Shown here piece after piece: positions 54,377-61,832 of a stretch of DNA of 64,000 nucleotides. Made by a program: the position numbers and the translations under genes. Location of the stretch: positions 62,001 to 126,000 of the forward strand of contig NZ_JANIAA010000001.1 in assembly GCF_024505145.1 (NCBI RefSeq), written 5' to 3'. Position 1 is the stretch's first letter, and the number at the start of each line of letters is the position of its first letter. The DNA comes from Streptomyces rugosispiralis. GTDB lineage: Bacteria; Actinomycetota; Actinomycetes; Streptomycetales; Streptomycetaceae. The notes under the pieces are model-generated. The model ran no database searches. It was not told the DNA's origin and saw nothing but the letters and a program-made list of their open reading frames with translations.

Positions 54377-55947
54377 CACCGCACACCCGGATCCTCACCG
54401 GTCCCCGCATCGTGGCCGGTGACGGCACCGAACCCGAAGCACTCGCCGTCCGCGCCGGGTGGATCGTCGGCACCGGCACACGCCGCGCACTGCGGTCCGA
54501 GTTCCCCGGCGCCGAGGAGATCGGACTGGACGGCGCGCTCGCCGTCCCCGGCTTCAACGACGCCCACTGCCACCCGTCGCAGGCCGCCCTCGCCCGCGTC
54601 CGCGTCGACCTCGACACGGTGGCCGACCTCGACCAGGCGCTCCAGGCCCTGCGCCGACGGGCCGCGCACACCCCCACGGGGCAGTGGGTGGTCGGACAGC
54701 CACTGGACGAGCGCCGCCTCGGCACCGTCGACCGGGACCTGCTCGACCAGGTCTCCCGCAGCCATCCGGTCCTCGTCGTGCACTACTCGCTCCACCGGGC
54801 CGTGGTGAACAGCGCCGGCCTCGCCGCGCTGGGCTACCGGGACGTCGCCGACGCCCCGCACGGCGGGCAACTGGGCGTCTCCGCCGACGGGCGCCTGAAC
54901 GGGCATCTCGTGGAGCGCGCCTGGCTCGACCCATGGCTGCCCGGCACCGGGACGCCCTCGATCACACCGGCCGGGCCGCCCGCGGCCCGGCGGGCCGCGC
55001 TGAAGGAAGTGATCGACGAACTGCACGCCTACGGGATCACCTCGTTCTGCGACGCGCTCGTCACCCCGACCGAGCAGCGGCTCTACGCCGACGCCCTGGC
55101 CGCCGGCGAACTCACCGCGCGGGTCGGCATGCTGCTGTGGCACACCTACGCCGACCCGGCCGCGCTCCCGTCCGACGGCCCGGCGCCCCACCGGCTGCGG
55201 ACCGTCGGCGTGAAGATGATGCTCGACGGGGCCCTCTCCGGCGGGACGTGCCTGTGCCGATCGGCCTACCCCAGTGCCACGGGCAACGAGAACGGGCTCC
55301 AGATCCTCACCGACGACGAGTTCGCCACGACCGTCCGGGCGATCGACGCAGCGGGCGGCCGGGTCGCGGTGCACGCCAACGGGGACCAGGCGATCCACCA
55401 GGTCCTCGATGTCTTCGAGTCACTGCCACGACGACATGCCGGACACCGGATCGAGCACTGCAGCCTCGTCGACGACGGCCTGGTCGCCCGCCTCGCCCGA
55501 GCACAGGTGATCACCGTACCGTTCGGGCCGTTCGTGTCCCTGCACGGCGAAACCCTGATCCGGTTCTACGGCGAACGCGTCGGCCACGTCTGCGCGCACC
55601 GATCACTGCGTGACGCGGGGGTGGTCGCGGCCGGCTCGTCCGACTACCCGCTGGCACCGCCGGATCCGCTGCTCGCCATCCGTTCCCTGGTCACCCGTGC
55701 CACGGCCCATGGGACCGTGGTCGGCGCCCGGCAGCGCATCACGGCGCTCGACGCGGTGGACGTGTACACCCGGGCCTCGGCGGCCGCCACCGGCGAGCAA
55801 GCGATCAAGGGAACGCTGACGGTGGGACGACTCGCCGACCTGACAGTTCTGGACACGGACATCACCACCGTGGACCCGGACCAGCTGGCCGAGGTCAGGG
55901 TGTGCTCCACCTGGGTCGGCGGAGAGTGCGTATACGACAAACCCTGA
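54373..55947 (+). CDS. YtcJ-type amidohydrolase (Amidohydro_3)
   Basis: 524 residues, coupled to the transporter. The metal-site motif is GFNDAHCHPSQ (about 61-71), with VAVHANGDQAIHQVL, HRIEHCSLV and AGSSDYPLAPPDP in the right order for an amidohydrolase-3 (YtcJ) barrel. Such enzymes hydrolyse amide, carbamate or formamide C-N bonds. It probably performs the first intracellular step after uptake, removing an N-acyl or opening an imide. Confidence 0.9.
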   Translation: MTPHTRILTGPRIVAGDGTEPEALAVRAGWIVGTGTRRALRSEFPGAEEIGLDGALAVPGFNDAHCHPSQAALARVRVDLDTVADLDQALQALRRRAAHTPTGQWVVGQPLDERRLGTVDRDLLDQVSRSHPVLVVHYSLHRAVVNSAGLAALGYRDVADAPHGGQLGVSADGRLNGHLVERAWLDPWLPGTGTPSITPAGPPAARRAALKEVIDELHAYGITSFCDALVTPTEQRLYADALAAGELTARVGMLLWHTYADPAALPSDGPAPHRLRTVGVKMMLDGALSGGTCLCRSAYPSATGNENGLQILTDDEFATTVRAIDAAGGRVAVHANGDQAIHQVLDVFESLPRRHAGHRIEHCSLVDDGLVARLARAQVITVPFGPFVSLHGETLIRFYGERVGHVCAHRSLRDAGVVAAGSSDYPLAPPDPLLAIRSLVTRATAHGTVVGARQRITALDAVDVYTRASAAATGEQAIKGTLTVGRLADLTVLDTDITTVDPDQLAEVRVCSTWVGGECVYDKP

Positions 55948-56028
55948 CGTGCGTCGGCCTTTCGGTCACCGGCATGTGCTTCTGGGCCGGCGAATCCCGT
56001 CGACGGCCCGGAGTCGTGGGTGGAGTGG

Positions 56029-56402
56029 CTACCACGCCCGGCTGTCCGTCTCCCTGGATTCCCGGCCCACCGAGTGGGCCACGACGAGTGGGGTGCCGGG
56101 GTGGTACACCTCGCCGGGCTCCACGGCGGCGTAACCGGTCCAGGCCTGTGTGCCGCCGGTCCCGCGGAGCAGCGGGCGGAGGCCGTCCAGCAGGACGGCT
56201 CGGGCGGGCGCCGCGCACCAGGCGGCGTACCCCGCGGCTCGCTGATCAGGGCCGCGCGCAGCTCAGCGGTCACCCGCTCGCGCACCGCGGCGGCCCCGGG
56301 GCTCATACGGATCCTCCGTTCATCACGGCGTCGGCGACCGTCCGCGTCGATCAGGGCGATGGCGTCGGCGAGCCCGGTCGGCAGATCGGTGCCGCCGCTC
56401 AT
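56029..56402 (-). pseudogene. Short ORF behind the racemase gene, apparently frameshifted
   Basis: Starts by ATGA overlap with the racemase stop. The first 55 codons read MSGGTDLPTGLADAIALIDA and SPGAAAVRERVTAELRAALI; after about 56230 the coding frame seems to shift to one reading CAAPARAVLLDGLRPLLRG and HPGTPLVVAHSVG with a stop at 56029-56031. I do not recognise the product. If the shift is a sequencing error, the gene would be about 124 codons. Confidence 0.45.
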
Positions 56403-57499
56403 CGCAGCACGAACCCGGGGACGAGCGGATCATGCGGATCCACGTGGAAGGTGTGCTCACCGGTGCGGTACCCCATACCGCTGACCTCGGGGAGCACGGC
56501 CGGCCTGCCGCCCGCGTCGACCGTGCCGAGCACCCTGGCCACGAACGTCGAGCCGACTACGGAGTCGTGCACGAGCCGGGCGCCGGGCGCCAGCCTGCCG
56601 TCGGCGGCGAGGACGGCGACCCGGGCACAGGTCCCGGAGCCGCAGGGCGAGCGGTCGACCTCGCCGTCGGCGAAGACGGTGACGTTGCGCTGATGGACAT
56701 CCGGTCCGTCGGTGGGCCCGGCCTCCTCGAAGTCGGTGGGCCCGGCCTCCTCGAAGTCGCTGGGCCCGGCCTCCTCGAAGTCGCTGGGCCCGGCCTCCTC
56801 GAAAAGGATCGTGCCGTAGACACCGCTGAGCCGGGGGTCGTCGGGATGTTGCGCGGCCTCATGGTCGTTGAGCGCCCACTTCACCTCGCGGCCGACCGTG
56901 ATCAGCTCGGCGAGGTTCTCGGGGGTGACGGTGAGGCCGAGATCCGAGGCGTCGACGTTCGCGTAGATCGCGCCACCGTAGGACAGGGTCGCCCGTACGT
57001 CGCCCCGCGAGGTCGGGACGACGAGGTCGCGGGCCAGTACGTAGCTCGGTACATTGCGGAAGCCGACCGAGACCACACGGGACGCCTCCAGGTGGACCCG
57101 CGCGGTGACCCGACCGGACGGGACGTCGATCACCACGTCGACCGCGCCGTCGGCCGGAGCCGTGACCCGCCCGGTCTGCACGGCCCAGACGCCCAGGGCG
57201 ATGGTGCCGTGTCCGCAGGCGGTCGAGAAGCCGTCCTTGTGCCAGAACAGCACTCCGAGATCGGCGCCGTCGTCGTCCGGCGGCACGATGAACCCGCCGT
57301 ACATGTCCGCGTGCCCGCGCGGTTCGTAGCACAGGATCTGGCGCAACCGCTGAACCTCCGGATCAGCGGCGGCGGCCACTCGGCGCTCCGCCACGGTCCG
57401 GCCCGGGATCGTCACCGGCACTTCCTCGACGATCCGGAACGGTTCCCCGGCCGTGTGGTAGTCGGTCGTCCGCAACGGAGCGGGGTGAATCAGCGTCAC
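56399..57499 (-). CDS. Proline racemase / hydroxyproline epimerase family protein
   Basis: 366 residues; GTG start preceded by GAGGAG. Both catalytic cysteines of racemases are present: Cys95 in STACGHGTIAL and Cys286 in DRSPCGSGT; trans-3-hydroxyproline dehydratases have Thr at the second position. So a racemase or 4-hydroxyproline 2-epimerase is favoured. A fourfold FEEAGPSD/FEEAGPTD repeat (233-264) extends a loop that normally has a single copy. It is convergent with the YtcJ gene and may act on an amino acid released from the imported substrate. Confidence 0.87.
   Translation of the reverse strand: MTLIHPAPLRTTDYHTAGEPFRIVEEVPVTIPGRTVAERRVAAAADPEVQRLRQILCYEPRGHADMYGGFIVPPDDDGADLGVLFWHKDGFSTACGHGTIALGVWAVQTGRVTAPADGAVDVVIDVPSGRVTARVHLEASRVVSVGFRNVPSYVLARDLVVPTSRGDVRATLSYGGAIYANVDASDLGLTVTPENLAELITVGREVKWALNDHEAAQHPDDPRLSGVYGTILFEEAGPSDFEEAGPSDFEEAGPTDFEEAGPTDGPDVHQRNVTVFADGEVDRSPCGSGTCARVAVLAADGRLAPGARLVHDSVVGSTFVARVLGTVDAGGRPAVLPEVSGMGYRTGEHTFHVDPHDPLVPGFVLR
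56708..56803. repeat. 24-bp in-frame tandem repeat in the racemase gene
   Basis: Four copies of a 24-bp unit (GGGCCCGGCCTCCTCGAAGT plus four bases) encoding FEEAGP[S/T]D. Copies differ at one or two positions, so the expansion is recent. Confidence 0.9.
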
Positions 57500-57564
57500 G
57501 GGGCAACTCCTCGCTGGGACATGAGGCCGGACAGTACCATTGCAATTACACCCTCGCATGTGAC

Positions 57565-57912
57565 CTACATCACAGAGCGAGAGTCGGCCGGACAGGCCTT
57601 CCCGCGATCAGCCGTGAGCAGCGTTGAGGATGGCGGCGAGCTTTCCGGGGCGCTGATCATCGCCATGTGACCGGCGTCGAGATCAATGACCTCCGGCCGG
57701 AGCAGCGCAAGGGAACGCCGCTGGAGTTCTTCGACGTAGCACTGGTCCCGCGTGAGGTGCACGTACGTCCGCGGAATCTCCCGCCGGTAGCCGCTCAAGT
57801 CCACCGCCTCAGTGAGCAGCGCGGCCGCGTCGTCGACCAGCCGGTCCGCGAGGGCCACCGTGTCCAGGCCGACCTCGGCCCTCGTCCCGCGACCCGGCAG
57901 GTCGACCGCCAC
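57565..57912 (-). pseudogene. Alpha/beta-hydrolase remnant with internal deletion
   Basis: Reads VDLPGRGTRAEVGLDTVALA and DRLVDDAAALL (first strands of an alpha/beta-hydrolase), then directly YRREIPRTYVHLTRDQCYVE and EVIDLDAGHMAMISAPE (C-terminal strands with the catalytic His). The nucleophile elbow and the lid are deleted. Near the end a single-base shift changes the expected KLAAILNAAHG ending. Clearly non-functional. Confidence 0.7.
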
Positions 57913-57998
57913 AGCTTCCGCCCCCAGGAGGGGGATCAGCTCGCTCTTCCGGCAGGGACCATGCCCCGTGAGGCGCCGTTTCTGTCTACCGTGATGCC

Positions 57999-58661
57999 AT
58001 GGCGTTGCTTTCCTGCCTTCACCGTTTCAACCAGCGGCATCCATGGAGCCACAACGACCATTACGGCCCCTGGATCGCCGGCCAGGTGGCCGCGTCCAAG
58101 GCCCACCACGTCCTCGACGTCGGGTGCGGTGCGGGGAATCTTGCCGCGCTTCTGCGTCATCGGGCGGTCACCGTCACCGGGCTTGAACCCGACCCCGGGA
58201 TGGCCCGCGCCGCGGCGAAGCAATTCGCCGACGACCCGGCGGTCACCATCGTGGAAGCCGACTTCACCGGACGCGACCCGCACCGTCGCTTCGACGCCAT
58301 CACCCTGGTCGCCGTCCTGCACCATCTGTCGCTGGTGCCCACCCTGCGGGAACTTCGCGGCTGTCTCGCTCCGGGCGGGCGTCTTGTGGTCGTCGGCTGC
58401 TATCGGGAGACAGGGGGCGTCGACCTGCTCGTCTCCTTGCCGGCCGCGCTCTTGAATCCGGTCGTGGGGCTGATCAAGCATCCGGCCCGCGCCGCCGCGC
58501 CGCCCTTGCACATGACGGCGCCCACCGCCGCTCCGCAGGAGACTTTGGCGGACATCCGGGCTGCGGCCGCGCGGGAACTGCCCGGCGCCCGGATCCGGCG
58601 CCGCCTGTTCTGGCGGTACAGCCTGGTCTACGACGCCCCCGCCGGGAACAGTCCGGCCTGA
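57999..58661 (+). CDS. Class I SAM-dependent methyltransferase
   Basis: 220 residues. Motif I HVLDVGCGAGNLAALL (about 37-52), TGLEPDPGMARAA, and ITLVAVLHHL are all present. The C-terminal part (LPAALLNPVVGLIKHP) is hydrophobic. Belongs to the methyltransferase-11/25 group; the acceptor is unknown. It appears monocistronic. Confidence 0.87.
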   Translation: MALLSCLHRFNQRHPWSHNDHYGPWIAGQVAASKAHHVLDVGCGAGNLAALLRHRAVTVTGLEPDPGMARAAAKQFADDPAVTIVEADFTGRDPHRRFDAITLVAVLHHLSLVPTLRELRGCLAPGGRLVVVGCYRETGGVDLLVSLPAALLNPVVGLIKHPARAAAPPLHMTAPTAAPQETLADIRAAAARELPGARIRRRLFWRYSLVYDAPAGNSPA

Positions 58662-58723
58662 CGTGGTGACTCCCGAAGTCCCAGCGGTGCTGTCGAGTTG
58701 CGGATCCGCGCTGTCGAGCACGT

Positions 58724-58769
58724 GCTCAATCAGAGGGCGTGATCGGGCTCAATCAGAGGGCGTGATCGG
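58724..58769. repeat. 23-bp perfect tandem duplication
   Basis: GCTCAATCAGAGGGCGTGAT plus CGG occurs twice head to tail. The second copy contains the stop codon and final codons of the acetyltransferase gene; the first is downstream of the stop. Confidence 0.9.
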
Positions 58770-59375
58770 GGACCGCATGCCGAGCCACTGCTCGGCGTCC
58801 CAGGCGTGGAACCGCTCTACCTCGGTGAACCCCAGCTTCGCCGCGAGGCGCATCGAGCCGACGTTGGCGGTCTGGGTGGTGAGCACCACCGGCTCGCCGG
58901 GAAGGACGCTGTCGCACCAGTCGAGTGCCGCCGCACACGCCTCGGCGGCGTACCCGAATCCCCACGCCCGTGGCAGGAACAGGTAGCCGAGATCGACCTT
59001 CCCCTCGGCAGCGGGGCGACGGTGCTCCGCTGCTCTCCTGAGCAGGATCTGGCCGATCATCGCCCCGTCGAGATCGACGACGAAACTCCCGGGCCACCGC
59101 TCGGGCGCCCCGGGCATTTCGCGCTCAAGCTCGTCACGCGGGCGGGGGCCGCCGAGGTAGGTGTGCACCTCTGGCGAGGCGAGCAGTTCGATGAACGCCG
59201 CACGGTCCCGGGCCTCGGGCTCACGGAGTACGAGCCTCTCGGTCCTGATCGGGGCAGGCGGCCAGGCGATGAGTCCGAGCTCAGGCATGCCGGCCACCCA
59301 ATCAGCAGGCTCGACAGCGATCAAGTCCGGCTGCCCCCTATACGTGAGACCGAGCCTCGCCTGCGGGTTGATCAT
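58749..59375 (-). CDS. GNAT-family N-acetyltransferase (RimJ/RimL type)
   Basis: 208 residues. RTERLVLREPEARDRAAFIE (about 44-63) starts the GNAT fold; LGYLFLPRAWGFGYAAEACA supplies the acetyl-CoA binding loop; the ending STRLAAKLGF-like VGSMRLAAKLGFTEVER is typical. It probably acetylates a protein N-terminus or small amine. A 40-residue N-terminal extension precedes the domain. The stop lies in a duplicated 23-bp unit. Confidence 0.88.
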   Translation of the reverse strand: MINPQARLGLTYRGQPDLIAVEPADWVAGMPELGLIAWPPAPIRTERLVLREPEARDRAAFIELLASPEVHTYLGGPRPRDELEREMPGAPERWPGSFVVDLDGAMIGQILLRRAAEHRRPAAEGKVDLGYLFLPRAWGFGYAAEACAAALDWCDSVLPGEPVVLTTQTANVGSMRLAAKLGFTEVERFHAWDAEQWLGMRSPITPSD

Positions 59376-59561
59376 GGCGTAAATGTCCCTGGACCAGTGG
59401 CTGAGCGCTTCTATAGGGTCACCGTCGTTTCTGGGCTCATGGGCTTCCCGACGGCACCCTCCGCACCGACCGTGTGCTACTCGCCGGCTCGATCATCGCG
59501 GACGGTCAGCTCATCTCCGCGACCCGGCAACGACCTGACACAGCGACGAAAGGCAAGCATC

Positions 59562-59945
59562 ATGCGCAAGCGCTCCCTCGCCATCACGGTCTTATCCGCC
59601 GCCTTCGCAGGCATCGCCGCCACCGCGCCCAGCGCGTCGGCGGCCGGTAGCAGTGCCTGCCCGGACGGCAACTTCTGCCTGTGGCCCACCTTCGCGTCCT
59701 ACCCCACACCCGTCGAAACCCCGGTCCTGGTGACCAGTGGTGACTGGTCCGGAAACGTCGACGGGCTCGTGTTCCAGAACACCGGATCCCGCGCCGTCGA
59801 CGTGGAGTACACCACGTACATGAACAACGGGACCGTCCCGGTGGACGGCACGGTGTGCGTCACGAGGGACAAGGTCAGCAGGCAGTTCTTCTACAACCCG
59901 ACGACCGTGCACAAGGTCACGTGGCGCGCCGACAACACGTGCTGA
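59562..59945 (+). CDS. Secreted peptidase inhibitor family I36 protein
   Basis: 127 residues. Signal peptide to about 28 (SASAAG). The mature protein begins with CPDGNFCLWP, the hallmark of inhibitor I36 (beta/gamma-crystallin-like fold), with four cysteines in total. It probably inhibits extracellular metalloproteases, or is structural. GAAAGG precedes the ATG. Confidence 0.85.
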   Translation: MRKRSLAITVLSAAFAGIAATAPSASAAGSSACPDGNFCLWPTFASYPTPVETPVLVTSGDWSGNVDGLVFQNTGSRAVDVEYTTYMNNGTVPVDGTVCVTRDKVSRQFFYNPTTVHKVTWRADNTC

Positions 59946-60040
59946 CATGACCGCGCGGCGGGTGCTCGCCCGGAATCGTCACGTCTGCGCCCGGGAATAC
60001 GTGTGCGGGGCCGCCCGTGCGCATGGAGGCCATCGGCGAT

Positions 60041-60259
60041 ATGTATGGAAGGCGACGCCGGATCGCTGCCCGGCTGGAGCGGCTGGAGGAGCACTGGGAG
60101 GACCGCCGAGGCCGCAGCCCCGCGTCGGGCCCGCATGAGTGGCGGCACGGCAGCGAGCCCGCCCGCCGCCCCGACCGCTTCCCCCGCCCGGCCGAGAAAC
60201 GCCAGGCCATACGGCACAAGTCCTTCTCCCCGGCCCGCGAGTCACCCGACGAGGCGTAG
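60041..60259 (+). CDS. Small highly charged hypothetical protein
   Basis: 72 residues (80 if started at 60017). About 90 percent of third positions are G or C, so I consider it real. It begins MYGRRRRIAARLERLEEHWE, an amphipathic charged helix, and continues with Arg/Pro-rich disordered sequence. GGAGG ends 11 bases upstream of 60041. Unknown function; upstream of the universal stress protein gene. Confidence 0.55.
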   Translation: MYGRRRRIAARLERLEEHWEDRRGRSPASGPHEWRHGSEPARRPDRFPRPAEKRQAIRHKSFSPARESPDEA

Positions 60260-60282
60260 AACAACTGAGGCGTAGAACAACT
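60251..60282. repeat. 16-bp perfect tandem duplication
   Basis: GAGGCGTAGAACAACT twice in a row, spanning the stop codon of the small charged ORF and ending 12 bases before the stress-protein ATG. Confidence 0.9.
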
Positions 60283-60294
60283 TGGGAGTCAGCG

Positions 60295-61179
60295 ATGACG
60301 CAGACAGAAGGACGCGCCCCGATCGTAGTCGGCCTCGACCCCGATCCGGGCAAACGTATGGCGCTCGGCTGGGCCGCCGACGCGGCCGACCGGCGCCGGC
60401 TGCCTCTGCTGCTGGTCCTCGCGCAGAACCTGCCGACCCCGGGCTACCGGCCGACGGGTGGGCGGCCCTCCTGGGAGGAGTGGAACGAGGCGCTGCACGC
60501 GACGGGGGATCGTCTGCTGAACGAAGCGGTGGCCTTCGTCGAGTCGCGGCACCCCCAGGTGCGGGTGTCCGGGCTGCTGGCGGAGGGGCATCCGGCGTGG
60601 GTGCTGCGTGAGCAGGCGCGGCACGCCACGGAGGTCGTGCTGGGTTCCTGGCATCTGAGCGCCCTCCAAGAGCTCTTCGCCTCCGCCGCCGTCAGCCTGC
60701 CGCTCATCGCCCACGCGCCCTGCCCCGTGGTGGTCGTACCGGAGGCGGAGCACGTCACCCAAGAGCGGCCGTACTTCGTGGTCGGAGTGGATGGCAGCGC
60801 CCATTCCGCGGCCGCCGTCGACCTCGCCTTCGAGGAGGCCGCCCTGCGTGGGGCGGTGCTGCGGGCCCTGTACGTGTGGCACCCTCCGCGGCTCGGGATC
60901 CTGGACGAGGACGCGGCCGTCCGGGAGTGCCGTCGGCTGCTGTCGGAGACGGTTGCCGGGCGTTCCGCCGCTCACCCGGAGGTGGAACTGCACCACGAGG
61001 TCGTGCGCGGGCACCCGGTACAGGTCCTCACCAAGGCGTCCGAACACGCCCTCGGCCTGGTCGTGGGCGCACGCGGGCACGGCGGCTTCACCGGCATGCT
61101 GCTGGGCTCCGTCAGCCAGGGGGTCCTGCACCACGCGCGCTGCCCGGTCATCGCCGTCCCGTACGCGCACGAACAGTAG
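60295..61179 (+). CDS. Tandem-domain universal stress protein
   Basis: 294 residues containing two Usp domains (about 9-150 and 158-292). The second has the ATP-binding signature GARGHGGFTGMLLGSVSQGV; the first has GSWHLSALQELFASAAVSLP, lacking the first GxxG, so it may not bind ATP. Tandem Usp proteins respond to hypoxia or stationary phase in actinobacteria. Convergent with the DUF6328 gene. Confidence 0.92.
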   Translation: MTQTEGRAPIVVGLDPDPGKRMALGWAADAADRRRLPLLLVLAQNLPTPGYRPTGGRPSWEEWNEALHATGDRLLNEAVAFVESRHPQVRVSGLLAEGHPAWVLREQARHATEVVLGSWHLSALQELFASAAVSLPLIAHAPCPVVVVPEAEHVTQERPYFVVGVDGSAHSAAAVDLAFEEAALRGAVLRALYVWHPPRLGILDEDAAVRECRRLLSETVAGRSAAHPEVELHHEVVRGHPVQVLTKASEHALGLVVGARGHGGFTGMLLGSVSQGVLHHARCPVIAVPYAHEQ

Positions 61180-61187
61180 CCCGCCGT

Positions 61188-61715
61188 TCACCGAGGGCGC
61201 TTCCTCATATGAGTCCGTCCACGATCTTTCCGCGGTGCGACCATCCCGCGCCGCACCACCAAGGGCAGGATCCGCCACAGCCCCACGCACACCAGCAGCG
61301 TCCCCGCCCCGGCCGCGACCCCTGCCATGCGGCCGAGCGACACGTCCACCACCAGGAGCACCGAGCCGGTGAACGCCAGCATCAGCACCCACATCCCGAT
61401 CTTGGCCAAGCGCGAGGAGACGCGCACGATGACGGGCTTGGCATGCTGCTGGAACAGCGCCCTGTGCAGCGCGGCGGGTGCCGTGAAGATGGCCGCGGCC
61501 ACCATGGCGAGCAGGAGCGTTGTCACGTACGTGACACGCTGAACCGTGTCCAGCGTGGAAAAGCGCGGAGCGAAGGCCAGCGTCAGCAGGAACGCGAAGA
61601 GGATCTGCACCCCGGTCTGGGTGACGCGCAGCTCCTGCAGCAACTCGGCGAAGTTCCGGTCGGCACGTTCCAGGGGTGTCTCATGCCGTGCCTTGCCGGG
61701 AGGTCGGTCGGCCAT
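61188..61715 (-). CDS. DUF6328 family membrane protein
   Basis: 175 residues (185 if started at the GTG at 61745). After an acidic and basic N-terminus (ETPLERADRNFAELLQELRV) four membrane segments follow (about 38-56, 69-90, 107-130, 133-152). The TQTGVQILFAFLLTLAF motif is the mark of this family, which is widespread in Streptomyces and often near stress genes. Function unknown. Confidence 0.82.
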   Translation of the reverse strand: MADRPPGKARHETPLERADRNFAELLQELRVTQTGVQILFAFLLTLAFAPRFSTLDTVQRVTYVTTLLLAMVAAAIFTAPAALHRALFQQHAKPVIVRVSSRLAKIGMWVLMLAFTGSVLLVVDVSLGRMAGVAAGAGTLLVCVGLWRILPLVVRRGMVAPRKDRGRTHMRKRPR

Positions 61716-61832
61716 ACTCAACGAGTATCCGTCCCGTCCCGTCACGCACGCGAGATGAGGAACGCTTCGTGGAGACGGCGGGCCGGCAGGGTGACCGACG
61801 TACCTCGCCGGTCAACTCGATGGCGCGATGGC

